Assembly (NCBI GenBank): GCA_025354965.1
Contig: JANXLW010000194.1
Coordinates: forward strand, 1 to 15,516
Direction of reading: 5' to 3'
Length of the DNA: 15,516 nucleotides
Source: Betaproteobacteria bacterium
Lineage (GTDB): Bacteria; Pseudomonadota; Gammaproteobacteria; Burkholderiales; Burkholderiaceae_C
Positions 7,817-14,777 of the stretch are shown one piece after another. The notes beneath the pieces were generated by a model. That model saw only the letters and a program-made list of their open reading frames with translations, did no database searches and was not told where the DNA came from. The translations under genes and the position numbers were made by a program. The first letter of the stretch is position 1. Each line of letters begins with the position of its first letter.

Positions 7817-8346
7817 GCGCGTGTTTTGCCCTGGTCGACGTTAACCTCAGCGCCACGCAAACTGGGCGCCAGTCCATTGAGAACGGCATTGACATATTTG
7901 TGCCCGTCTGTACCGCCAAATTCCTTGGCCAGTTCAATGCATTCGTTAAGTACCACACGCCACGGCACATCCAGGCAATGTTTGAGTTCATAAGCGCCAA
8001 TCCACATGACGCTGTGTTCAATCGGAGAAATTTCCGACAGCTTGCGGTCCAGTAAAGGTAGCAGCAGGGCGTCCAGTTCAGTCGCTTCGGCGGTGCAGCC
8101 CCGCAGCAGAGCATCAAAGTGGAGCGCGTCTGATTTCGAAAATCCCGCCAGGTCTCGGGTAAAGGCGTCGATGTCAGAGACGGCGTTTTTCCCAACCAGT
8201 GTCTGGTAAAGCGCCTGCAGGGCAAATTCGCGGGAACGGCTGCGCTGTGATTTCGCTGCCGCTTTGCGCACACCGGTGCTGGTCAGTCCGGTACGGGTCT
8301 GGCGCGGCGGGCGGCTGGTGGCAGACTTGGGCTTTTGGTCATTCAT
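7813..8346 (-). CDS. nusB: Transcription antitermination factor NusB
   Basis: NusB binds boxA RNA with NusE (S10) and supports antitermination in rRNA operons. It has 177 residues, against 139 in E. coli. The extra length is an N-terminal extension of about 37 residues rich in Arg, Lys, Ser, Thr and Pro. The conserved fold begins at SRSREFALQALYQ (36-48) and ends with the strong signature NECIELAKEFGGTDGHKYVN (134-153) plus AVLNGLA. The ATG at 8346 shares one base with the ribH stop (TGATG), implying coupled translation. A TTG one codon upstream is possible but less likely. ribH-nusB adjacency is common in proteobacteria. Confidence 0.97.
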   Translation of the reverse strand: MNDQKPKSATSRPPRQTRTGLTSTGVRKAAAKSQRSRSREFALQALYQTLVGKNAVSDIDAFTRDLAGFSKSDALHFDALLRGCTAEATELDALLLPLLDRKLSEISPIEHSVMWIGAYELKHCLDVPWRVVLNECIELAKEFGGTDGHKYVNAVLNGLAPSLRGAEVNVDQGKTRA

Positions 8347-8819
8347 CAAAGTGCTTCCAGCAGGTTGGCCATTTCTACGGCGACAAGGGCCGCGTCACGC
8401 CCCTTTTCGATTCGTCTGGCGATTGCCTGGTCCAGGTTCTCGGTTGTGAGAATTGCGTTCGCGATGGGCAATTGGTAGTCAAGCGCAACCCGGCTGACGC
8501 CAGCCCCGGATTCATTGGCGACCAGTTCAAAGTGATAGGTTTCGCCGCGAATAATGCACCCGATTGCCACCAGCGCGTCGTACTTCAGTTTCTCGGCCAA
8601 CGCCATCAAGGCGACCGGAACCTCCAATGCGCCCGGTACCAGCACCAAATCAATGTTTTTTTCCAGCACACCCAGTGCGATCAATTCGGCCTTGCAGGCT
8701 TGGGTCAATGCATTGGTAATGGGCTCATTGAAGCGCGCCTGAACTATGCCAATTGTCAATTTCTTGCCGTTCAACCGATCGTCAGTGGCGTCCGTGGTTC
8801 CTTTGTCTGCACCAAACAT
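8346..8819 (-). CDS. ribH: 6,7-dimethyl-8-ribityllumazine synthase
   Basis: This enzyme condenses 3,4-dihydroxy-2-butanone 4-phosphate with the RibD product to form lumazine, the substrate of riboflavin synthase. The family assembles into large pentamer-based particles in the cytoplasm. It has 157 residues, against 156 in E. coli. Motifs are IGIVQARFNEPIT (23-35), VPGALEVPVAL (61-71), IGCIIRGETYHFE (86-98) with the catalytic histidine H96, and AILTTENLDQAIARR (122-136). The ATG at 8819 is preceded 7 bases upstream by AAGGA, and this decides the start over an in-frame ATG at 8861 that lies inside ribBA. It follows ribBA after 19 bases and is coupled to nusB. Confidence 0.98.
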   Translation of the reverse strand: MFGADKGTTDATDDRLNGKKLTIGIVQARFNEPITNALTQACKAELIALGVLEKNIDLVLVPGALEVPVALMALAEKLKYDALVAIGCIIRGETYHFELVANESGAGVSRVALDYQLPIANAILTTENLDQAIARRIEKGRDAALVAVEMANLLEAL

Positions 8820-8826
8820 GGGTAGT

Positions 8827-8831
8827 TCCTT
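8827..8831 (-). promoter_or_regulatory. Ribosome binding site of ribH
   Basis: On the minus strand AAGGA stands 7 bases before the ribH ATG at 8819. It is one of the few clear Shine-Dalgarno sites in this block and fixes the ribH start in preference to an upstream in-frame ATG within ribBA. Confidence 0.7.
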
Positions 8832-8838
8832 GTTTACT

Positions 8839-9954
8839 TTACTTGGAGATATAACCGGCAATTTCGAGTCCGTAGCCGGTCATGCTGGGCATGCGCCGGG
8901 GGCTGCCCATGAGGTTCATCTTGTGGACGCCGCATTCGCGCAGAATTTGCGCACCAATGCCGTAGCTGCGCAAGTCCATGCGACCCCGCTCGGGACCATG
9001 GCTGGCACGGGCGGTGCCGTCAAACTGAGTCAGCAACTGGTCGGCACTTTCGCCACAGTTCAGCAGTACCACCACCCCTTGTCCCTCCAATGCGACGCGT
9101 GCCAGACTGGCATCCAGACTCCAGGAGTGCATGGCACGGCCTACTTCGAGGGCGTCCAACATCGACATCGGTTCGTGGACACGGGCTGCAATGGTGTCGC
9201 CGGGTTGCCATTGCCCCTTGACCAGGGCCAGATGAACGCTGTGCGTGGTCTTATCCTTGAACGCATGGGCAGTGAACTCGCCAAAAGCTGTGTTGAGGGC
9301 GCGTGAACCCATTTTTTCTACCAGGGACTCGACCCGGCTGCGGTGTTCGATCAAATCGGCGATCGTGCCAATTTTGAGACCATGGGCGGCGGCAAAAAGT
9401 TGCAGATCGAGCAGACGTGCCATGGTGCCGTCGTCCTTCATGACCTCGCAGATGACCGCAGCCGGCGAGCAACCTGCCATCGCCGCCAGATCACAACCGG
9501 CCTCGGTATGGCCGGCACGCATCAGCACACCGCCTTCAACCGCTTGCAAGGGGAAAATGTGGCCGGGCTGCACCAGGTCATCGGCGCTCGCATTGCTGGC
9601 CACAGCGGCTTGGATGGTGCGTGCCCGGTCGGCGGCGGAGATGCCGGTGGTGACGCCTTCAGCGGCTTCGATCGACACCGTGAAGGCAGTGCCCTTCTTG
9701 TCGCCGTTGCGAGCGGTCATGGGCGGTAGTTGCAGGCGCTCACAGCGCTCGCGGGTGAGTGTCAGGCAAATCAGGCCACGCCCAAAACGCGCCATGAAAT
9801 TGATCGCGTCAGGGGTGACGTGGTCGGCAGCGAGTACCAGATCGCCTTCGTTCTCACGGTCTTCTTCGTCAACCAATATCACCATGCGACCGGCGCGCAT
9901 GTCAACCACAATTTCGTCAACCGGTGAAATTGTCGTGGGGGAGAGGATGCTCAT
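8839..9954 (-). CDS. ribBA: DHBP synthase fused to a degenerate GTP cyclohydrolase II domain (RibBA-like / RibB-X)
   Basis: The N-terminal half (about 10-205) is 3,4-dihydroxy-2-butanone-4-phosphate synthase, which makes the four-carbon unit of riboflavin from ribulose 5-phosphate. Its motifs are intact: VDEEDRENEGDLV (28-40), FMARFGRGLICL (53-64), GVTTGISAADR (100-110), LMRAGHTEAGCDLA (144-157). The C-terminal half (about 225-371) resembles GTP cyclohydrolase II only in outline. Where the active enzyme has SECLTGD and RCDCG, which supply the three zinc cysteines, this protein reads VHEPMSMLDALEV (259-271). The EGRGIGL-type catalytic motif is also missing; the nearest stretch is PERGRMDLRSYGIG. 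The protein is therefore probably monofunctional RibB with a non-catalytic C-terminal domain. Annotation pipelines would still call it ribBA. It lies 50 bases after ribE. Confidence 0.95.
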   Translation of the reverse strand: MSILSPTTISPVDEIVVDMRAGRMVILVDEEDRENEGDLVLAADHVTPDAINFMARFGRGLICLTLTRERCERLQLPPMTARNGDKKGTAFTVSIEAAEGVTTGISAADRARTIQAAVASNASADDLVQPGHIFPLQAVEGGVLMRAGHTEAGCDLAAMAGCSPAAVICEVMKDDGTMARLLDLQLFAAAHGLKIGTIADLIEHRSRVESLVEKMGSRALNTAFGEFTAHAFKDKTTHSVHLALVKGQWQPGDTIAARVHEPMSMLDALEVGRAMHSWSLDASLARVALEGQGVVVLLNCGESADQLLTQFDGTARASHGPERGRMDLRSYGIGAQILRECGVHKMNLMGSPRRMPSMTGYGLEIAGYISK

Positions 9955-10004
9955 GCAAATAACTTTCTGGAGGTTTTGGTGTTGGCTTGGCAGTGGGGTC
10001 AGTG

Positions 10005-10649
10005 CTAGCGCTCAGGCAGGCTGGTCTGCTGCGGGTCCGACTGGAGCATGCGCTCAACGTAACGCGCGATTAAATCAATCTCCAGATTTACCTGTGAACC
10101 GGTCGTGAGCGTTCTTAGAGCTGTGTTTTGCACAGTGTGCGGAATCAGGTTGATGCTCATCTGGCAGCCGGCTGGCGTATCCCTTATTTGGTTCACCGTC
10201 AGGCTCACGCCATTGACCGTGATGGACCCTTTGTAAGCCAGGTACTTGGCCAGCTGTTGGGGCGCCAGCACATGCAGTTCCCAGCTTTCACCCACTTGAG
10301 AAAAATGAGTCACGTTACCGACGCCGTCAACGTGGCCGGACACCAGATGGCCACCCAGACGATCATTGGCACGCAACGCTTTCTCCAGGTTGATAGTGCC
10401 GGTTTGCGCCAGTGCGGCTGTCCTGGCCAGTGATTCCGCGGAGATGTCGACCGTGAACTGGTTCTGTGCGGGGTCGATCGAGGTCACCGTCATGCAAGCC
10501 CCGTTGAGCGCGATGCTGTCGCCCAAACCAACGTCGTCCACATAGGTGGGAGGGCACGCGATGACCAGACGCTTGCCGTGGGTAGCAGTGCTGCCCAAAG
10601 CGTGAACGGCTGCGATGCGCGCCACAGCGGTAATGATTCCGGTAAACAT
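10005..10649 (-). CDS. ribE: Riboflavin synthase alpha chain
   Basis: This enzyme dismutates two lumazine molecules to riboflavin and the RibD product, the final step of the pathway. It has 214 residues, against 213 in E. coli, where the gene is called ribC. It shows the internal duplication of the family, two similar beta-barrels. The first has the N-terminal MFTGIITAVA and GDSIALNGACMTVTS (43-57); the second has GGHLVSGHVDGVG (99-111) and KGSITVNGVSLTVNQ (140-154), followed by NLIPHT. The frame is open further upstream, but MFTGI is the invariant N-terminus, so 10649 is the start. No good Shine-Dalgarno is visible in front of it. It lies 114 bases downstream of ribD and 50 bases before ribBA. 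Confidence 0.98.
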   Translation of the reverse strand: MFTGIITAVARIAAVHALGSTATHGKRLVIACPPTYVDDVGLGDSIALNGACMTVTSIDPAQNQFTVDISAESLARTAALAQTGTINLEKALRANDRLGGHLVSGHVDGVGNVTHFSQVGESWELHVLAPQQLAKYLAYKGSITVNGVSLTVNQIRDTPAGCQMSINLIPHTVQNTALRTLTTGSQVNLEIDLIARYVERMLQSDPQQTSLPER

Positions 10650-10763
10650 GGGGCTATTTTCGCAGGGAAAATGGCCAACACCCGCTTGACACCCGAAAAC
10701 CGCCTGAAGTGTCGACAACCGAGCCTTCGCACCGGGTGTAGTTGCGGTTGGTCCGGTGAAGTA
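10650..10763. other. ribD-ribE intergenic stretch with no clear signal
   Basis: This is the longest gap within the minus-strand block (114 bases). I see no convincing hairpin followed by a T-run, no well-spaced -35/-10 pair and no FMN riboswitch core. It could hold a weak internal promoter for ribE, but the sequence does not prove one. Confidence 0.4.
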
Positions 10764-11879
10764 TTAAAACCGGTCACGTCCCGGAATTCGGACCACAATT
10801 CGCAGGTCCGGGCCCAACATCGTAGCTGCTTTGAACTCCAGGGCTATCGCTTGAGACAACTCCGTGAAGGGTCCGAAACTGGCCATATCAGCGCCCTGGC
10901 CGATCAGTTTTGGAGCCAGATAAACTAGAAATTCGTCAACCAAGCCCTCACGAATCAGGGAACCGTTGAGCTTGTGACCGGCTTCCACGTGCAACTCATT
11001 GATTTCGCGTGCGGCAAGATCGTGCAGCATGGCAGCCAGGTCAACCTTGTCGAGCGTCCCTGCTTGTTGACCCGGCAGGACAATGACGTTGGCACCTTTC
11101 GCCTCCAAAGCCGCCCGCTTGCCACTGTCCTGGCTGGCGGTGTAGATGTACAGCGCGCGGTGCGGGATGAAGAGCTGCGCATTCAAAGGCGTCTCCAGGC
11201 GGCTGTCAACCACTACCAGATGGGGTTGGCGTGGCGCATCGGCCAACCGCACATCGAGCCGCGGGTTATCCGCCAGCACGGTGCCAATACCGGTCAGCAC
11301 GGCGCAGGCACGGGCACGCCAGGCATGGCCATCGGTACGCGCGGCTTCGGACGTGATCCATTGGCTGGCGCCGTTGTTCAATGCCGTTTTGCCATCCAGC
11401 GATGCAGCAAATTTCATCCGGACCCACGGTGTCTTGCGGATCATGCGGCTGAAGAAGCCGATGTTGAGTTCGCGCGATTCAATGGCGCCGGGACCGATTT
11501 CTACTGCAACCCCGGCGGCACGCAGTTTTGCAAAGCCCTGGCCAGCTACCAACGGGTTGGGGTCGGCAATAGAGGCAACTACTTTCTTGATACCGGCGGC
11601 AATCAGGGCGTTGCAACACGGGCCGGTGCGCCCATGATGCGAGCAGGGTTCCAGCGTGACGAAGGCGGTGGCACCGAGTGTTGAATGGCCATGTTCGTTG
11701 GCATCACGAAGCGCCATGATTTCGGCGTGCGCTCCGCCGACCTGCTGCGTATAACCTTGACCGATCTGTTGACCGTCGGCAGCCGTGAGTACACAACCGA
11801 CGCGCGGGTTGGGTTCAGCCAGGCCCGTTGCGCGAGTTGCTAAATCGAGCGCCAGGCGCATCGGCTTCGGGTTGTCCAT
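10764..11879 (-). CDS. ribD: Bifunctional riboflavin pyrimidine deaminase/reductase
   Basis: RibD deaminates the pyrimidine product of GTP cyclohydrolase II and then reduces its ribosyl side chain with NADPH. From ATG 11879 it has 371 residues, against 367 in E. coli. The N-terminal deaminase (about 5-145) has PNPRVGCV (23-30), the zinc-binding GGAHAEIMAL with H51 and E53, and PCSHHGRTGPCC with C79 and C88. The C-terminal reductase begins near PWVRMKFAASLDGKTAL (151-167) and includes SQWITS, DNPRLDVR and, near the end, LHVEAGHKLNGSLI. The start is uncertain: an ATG at 11918 would add 13 residues. Neither site has a good Shine-Dalgarno. I prefer 11879 because the shorter N-terminus fits the family. 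It is the first gene of the minus-strand block. Confidence 0.96.
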   Translation of the reverse strand: MDNPKPMRLALDLATRATGLAEPNPRVGCVLTAADGQQIGQGYTQQVGGAHAEIMALRDANEHGHSTLGATAFVTLEPCSHHGRTGPCCNALIAAGIKKVVASIADPNPLVAGQGFAKLRAAGVAVEIGPGAIESRELNIGFFSRMIRKTPWVRMKFAASLDGKTALNNGASQWITSEAARTDGHAWRARACAVLTGIGTVLADNPRLDVRLADAPRQPHLVVVDSRLETPLNAQLFIPHRALYIYTASQDSGKRAALEAKGANVIVLPGQQAGTLDKVDLAAMLHDLAAREINELHVEAGHKLNGSLIREGLVDEFLVYLAPKLIGQGADMASFGPFTELSQAIALEFKAATMLGPDLRIVVRIPGRDRF

Positions 11880-11943
11880 GGTGTTGGTTTGAGCCTGAAA
11901 TCGCAATCGGGCAGACATTGTGTTGTTAATCGGTGGCGCGACT

Positions 11944-11959
11944 CTTGCCGCTTGGCAAG
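11944..11959. repeat. Inverted repeat CTTGCC-GCTT-GGCAAG
   Basis: This is a perfect 6-base stem with a 4-base loop in the region between divergent ribD and fimT. No T-run follows on either strand, so it is not a typical terminator. It could be an operator half-site pair or a hairpin in the 5' leader of ribD, or it could be chance. Confidence 0.4.
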
Positions 11960-11981
11960 CCATTATTGCCGCTCGTCGACT

Positions 11982-11993
11982 GGAACCTGTTCC
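11982..11993. repeat. Inverted repeat GGAAC-CT-GTTCC
   Basis: These are perfect 5-base arms around a 2-base centre, 22 bases from the other inverted repeat. The symmetry and compact spacing look like a protein-binding site for a dimeric regulator placed between the two divergent operons. No regulator family is assigned. Confidence 0.4.
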
Positions 11994-12022
11994 GGATAGT
12001 TGTCGATGTTAATCTCCCTGGC

Positions 12023-12601
12023 ATGAAGCTCAGAAGTATTGCTGCAATGTCGCTTGGCACTGATACACAGGGTGCCAGAGCAAGGCTTTGTGCGTCGCAA
12101 CGCGGGTTCACCTTGATCGAGTTGGTCATCGTCATGTCGATAGCCAGTATTCTGGCCCTGATTGCCGTGCCGTCACTGGTGGGAACGCTGCGCGACTTTC
12201 GTCAGAAGTCGGCTCTCAGTCTGGTAGTCAGCGATTTGAACCACGCCCGCAGTGAAGCCATCAAGCGCAACACCCGCATGCTGATGTGCGTGCGCGATGC
12301 GGCTGGCACCGGTTGTGCAACCGGTGCCAATTGGCAGGCAGGGTGGTTGGTGTGTACCGACGCGGACGGCAATGATGCCTGCGACGCATCGACCGCCACC
12401 AGCCCGAACCCGGTCATTGTGCGCCCGGCGCTGGATGCAGCACTGACTTTGACTGGTTCTGCTGCATCAGTGCGTTTCAATGCCAACAGTTCGCAGGGCG
12501 TTGGCGCGGCGGCGGCCACTTTGACATTGGGCGGTACCTGGTCAGGCGCAACTTCCCGTGTGGTTTCCGTGGCCGGCACCGGCTACATCTCCAAGCAGTA
12601 G
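12023..12601 (+). CDS. fimT: FimT/GspH-family minor pseudopilin of the type IV pilus
   Basis: This is an inner-membrane prepilin-like protein expected to be processed by PilD and to act in priming pilus assembly; FimT-type proteins can also bind DNA during uptake in some bacteria. From ATG 12023 it has 192 residues. The leader is long and basic and ends RG at 27-28. Cleavage before F29 yields FTLIELVIVMSIASILALIA with glutamate 5 present (E33). A GspH/FimT-like domain follows (KSALSLVVSDLNHARSEA; NWQAGWLVCTDADGN). Three Cys pairs or near-pairs (MCVRDAAGTGC, VCTDADGNDAC) might form disulfides. The start is uncertain: ATG 11933 and ATG 12047 are in frame and none has a clear Shine-Dalgarno. It is the first gene of the operon; pilV follows after 8 bases. 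Confidence 0.9.
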   Translation: MKLRSIAAMSLGTDTQGARARLCASQRGFTLIELVIVMSIASILALIAVPSLVGTLRDFRQKSALSLVVSDLNHARSEAIKRNTRMLMCVRDAAGTGCATGANWQAGWLVCTDADGNDACDASTATSPNPVIVRPALDAALTLTGSAASVRFNANSSQGVGAAAATLTLGGTWSGATSRVVSVAGTGYISKQ

Positions 12602-12609
12602 GCGTACAC

Positions 12610-13215
12610 ATGAATCCAAGAGCTTCGAGTCAGTTCAACTCGCACCAGGCCGGTCGCGGTTTCTCCATGATTGAAGTGTTGGTCACCTTGTTGGTCATCT
12701 CGCTGGCGTTATTGGGCACGGCCGGGCTGCAAGCCTATGCCATGCGCCTGAACCAGGGCGGCCAGTTTCGTACCCAGGCTGTGTTTTTGGCCGCCGATCT
12801 GGCCGAGCGCATCGAGGCCAACACGCTGGGAGCGATGGCCGGAAATTACGCCAAGGTGGCAGGGAATTCAGCAACCTATACAAAAGTCGCTGCCACCAAC
12901 GATTTGTGCTTGACCGCAACCTGTGCGCCGGCTGATCTGGCGACTTACGATCTCGCACAGTGGCAAAGTGCGGTCGCCGCGACCTTGCCGCAGAGCTCAT
13001 GGACGGTCGATCAAACGGTGAATGGGTCGGCCAAAACCGACACCCAGGCTTGTGTGCCCAGCACCTACACCATTACCCTTCAGTGGGTTGATCGGCTCAC
13101 CGACACTAGCAATGCAGCGGCGGTTTCTACGTCGCAATTTGGCAGCAATGGAACAGGCGAGAAATTTTCCTATGTCGCAACCCGAACTGTCTGTAATGCC
13201 GTGGTGGCGCCATGA
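12610..13215 (+). CDS. pilV: Type IV pilus minor pilin PilV
   Basis: This is a minor prepilin of 201 residues. The N-terminal leader ends at G17, and cleavage would expose FSMIEVLVTLLVISLALLG, with glutamate at mature position 5 (E22). A transmembrane/alpha-helical spine follows, then a segment GLQAYAMRLNQGGQFRTQA and FLAADLAERIEANT that is typical of PilV proteins. The C-terminal domain has several cysteines, with one near the end (TRTVCNAVVAP). Family knowledge places PilV in a priming complex with PilW, PilX, FimU/FimT and PilY1 at the base or tip of the pilus. It starts 8 bases after fimT, and its stop overlaps the pilW start as ATGA. Confidence 0.94.
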   Translation: MNPRASSQFNSHQAGRGFSMIEVLVTLLVISLALLGTAGLQAYAMRLNQGGQFRTQAVFLAADLAERIEANTLGAMAGNYAKVAGNSATYTKVAATNDLCLTATCAPADLATYDLAQWQSAVAATLPQSSWTVDQTVNGSAKTDTQACVPSTYTITLQWVDRLTDTSNAAAVSTSQFGSNGTGEKFSYVATRTVCNAVVAP

Positions 13216-14201
13216 ACAGGTACATTTCGGCATCGGGTCGCAAGGTGTTTGTGCGTGCCAGCAGGCAGGCCGGATTCACCTTGATCGAGATGATGATCGC
13301 CATCACCATTGGTCTGGGTATTCTGGCCGGACTGGTCGGCGTGCTGGCAACCAACTCCGGCAATTCCCGCAGCAATGATCGTACTTCCGAATTGATGACC
13401 AATGGCCGATATGCGCTGAACTCCATGAAGCAGGAGTTGCGCCAGGCTGGCTTTCGTGGCTACACATGGGCTGAGCCAGGCACACCGGGTGCCTTGGGGG
13501 CATTGGGCAACGAATGTCTGGAGGCGGGCGCCACGGCAGGGTCTTTTGTTGCGAACATTCGCCAAGGACTGTGGGGCGCTCAATCACTCAATCCATTTGC
13601 CGCAAACTGCATCCCGGCAGCCAATTATTCAGATGGCAATGACCTCTTGGTAGTACGACGTCTGGACAATTTGCCCGCCACTACTTTGAGCGCCAACACG
13701 GTCTACTTTCAGTCCAGCTACGCCGCTGGCCAGATGTTCCGCGGTACGGCCGTACCGACGCTCTTTGGTTCGCCAACGCCATTGGCAAGTTTCCCGGTCA
13801 AAACGTATGTCTATTACATCAGCCCGTTTACCGAAGCCGCGAACGAAAGTCCCCTGGTGCCGGCCTTGCGTCGGGTTGCGCTGCAAAGCGACGGTTCCAT
13901 GGCCAGCGAACTGGTTGCCAGCGGCATAGAACGCATGAACGTGCAGTATGGCATCGGGGGGGCCGCTAGTACCACGCAGTATGTAAACATTATCAACGGC
14001 TCGTCCTCTGACCTCACCGCCACGGATTGGGATAGCGTGAAATCGGTGCGCATATGGTTGTTAGCCCGCAATGCGACGACTGAGCCGGGGTATACCAATG
14101 CCAATAGCTATGTCATGGGCGACCGGGCTGCCTATGTTCCCAACGACAGTTATCGTCGCCAGCTTTTCACCACCGTGGTGGAATTGCGAAATGGAAGGTG
14201 A
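13212..14201 (+). CDS. pilW: Type IV pilus assembly protein PilW (minor pilin)
   Basis: This is a minor prepilin of 329 residues. The leader is basic and ends at G21, giving a mature start FTLIEMMIAITIGLGILAGL with glutamate 5 (E26). The next stretch, SRSNDRTSELMTNGRYALNS plus MKQELRQAGFRGY, is characteristic of PilW-family proteins. The C-terminal part contains VKSVRIWLLARN and ends RRQLFTTVVELRNGR, also family-like. The ATG overlaps the pilV stop by 4 bases, and pilX follows with a ribosome binding site placed over the pilW stop. The role is in pilus priming and surface display of PilY1, as known for this operon type. Confidence 0.95.
   Translation: MNRYISASGRKVFVRASRQAGFTLIEMMIAITIGLGILAGLVGVLATNSGNSRSNDRTSELMTNGRYALNSMKQELRQAGFRGYTWAEPGTPGALGALGNECLEAGATAGSFVANIRQGLWGAQSLNPFAANCIPAANYSDGNDLLVVRRLDNLPATTLSANTVYFQSSYAAGQMFRGTAVPTLFGSPTPLASFPVKTYVYYISPFTEAANESPLVPALRRVALQSDGSMASELVASGIERMNVQYGIGGAASTTQYVNIINGSSSDLTATDWDSVKSVRIWLLARNATTEPGYTNANSYVMGDRAAYVPNDSYRRQLFTTVVELRNGR
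14195..14200 (+). promoter_or_regulatory. Ribosome binding site selecting the ATG start of pilX
   Basis: AAGGTG ends 6 bases before ATG 14207. This favours ATG 14207 over the in-frame GTG at 14198, which overlaps the pilW stop (GTGA) but has no correctly spaced Shine-Dalgarno of its own. Confidence 0.6.
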
Positions 14202-14206
14202 TCACG

Positions 14207-14764
14207 ATGCGACGCAATCTGAAATCTCCAGTGTGTAATCGGCAAAAAGGCGCGACCCTGGTTGTTGCCCTGTTGGTTCTGGTTTTGATCATGATGATAG
14301 GCATCACGGCCGTCACCACCTCCAATACCCAGTACAAGTTGGCCGGCAACCTGCAGTTTGAAGACAGTGCGATGAACAACGCCGAAGCGGCGGTCACCAG
14401 TGCTGAGAGCTGGCTCAACACCGGCACCACGGCCAGTCCACCGGTTTACAACTACCTTAACGCTGGCTTTACCACGGCCGGGGTTACGCCTGAATTGTTG
14501 CCGATTGGCGCCACCAATAACCCCTTGACGATGGCCTGGAGCGATGCCAACTCAAAAAGTGTAGGGGGCAATACCGCGCAACGTTACATCATCCAAATGA
14601 TGTCGACCAACAATCTGTTGCAGGGCTCCAGCTCGTCCATGGGGGCGCAAGCAAAGTCGGTGTGCAGCATGGGGGTCAACACTTACCTGATTACCGGGCG
14701 TGGCACCAGTGCCCGTGGGGCGTCCAAATTCGTTCAAAGCTATTACAGCATCTGCGTTAAATAG
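14207..14764 (+). CDS. pilX: Type IV pilus assembly protein PilX (minor pilin-like)
   Basis: This is a PilX_N-type protein of 185 residues. The N-terminal part is basic, then KGATLVVALLVLVLIMMIGI forms a hydrophobic helix at 14-33. If processed after G15, mature residue 5 is valine (V20) instead of glutamate. PilX-type proteins usually have this feature. The helix is followed by AVTTSNTQYKLAGNLQFED and AMNNAEAAVTSAESWL, the usual PilX pattern. The C-terminal half is less conserved (TYLITGRGTSARGASKFVQS). Together with PilV, PilW and FimT it is expected to form the priming complex for PilY1. An alternative GTG start at 14198 would add three residues. Confidence 0.92.
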   Translation: MRRNLKSPVCNRQKGATLVVALLVLVLIMMIGITAVTTSNTQYKLAGNLQFEDSAMNNAEAAVTSAESWLNTGTTASPPVYNYLNAGFTTAGVTPELLPIGATNNPLTMAWSDANSKSVGGNTAQRYIIQMMSTNNLLQGSSSSMGAQAKSVCSMGVNTYLITGRGTSARGASKFVQSYYSICVK

Positions 14765-14767
14765 AGT

Positions 14768-14771
14768 GAGG
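14768..14771 (+). promoter_or_regulatory. Ribosome binding site of pilY1
   Basis: GAGG stands 6 bases before ATG 14778. It supports a real start at this codon, meaning that the short N-terminus of this PilY1 is not simply a mis-called start. Confidence 0.65.
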
Positions 14772-14777
14772 TGTGAC

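Larger units (their letters stand above)
11880..12022. promoter_or_regulatory. Divergent ribD/fimT intergenic region
   Basis: These 143 bases separate two divergently transcribed operons and should contain both promoters. On the minus strand AATAAT (11967-11962) is a possible -10 box for ribD, but no -35 box at the right distance stands out. On the plus strand GTTAAT (12008-12013) is a possible -10 for fimT, again without a good -35. Two short perfect inverted repeats lie between them and are listed separately. Boundaries and function are inferred only from position. Confidence 0.4.

Noticed and set aside
8305..8325. GCTGGTGG, the E. coli Chi octamer
   Set aside because: Chi sequences are species-specific. 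A single match in coding sequence of a betaproteobacterium has no meaning here.
9955..10004. Possible FMN riboswitch in front of ribBA
   Set aside because: The 50-base gap is too short for the element and lacks its conserved blocks.
12052..12075. TTGGCAC resembling the -24 part of a sigma54 promoter near fimT
   Set aside because: The matching GC element at -12 is missing at the right distance, and the site lies inside the likely coding region.
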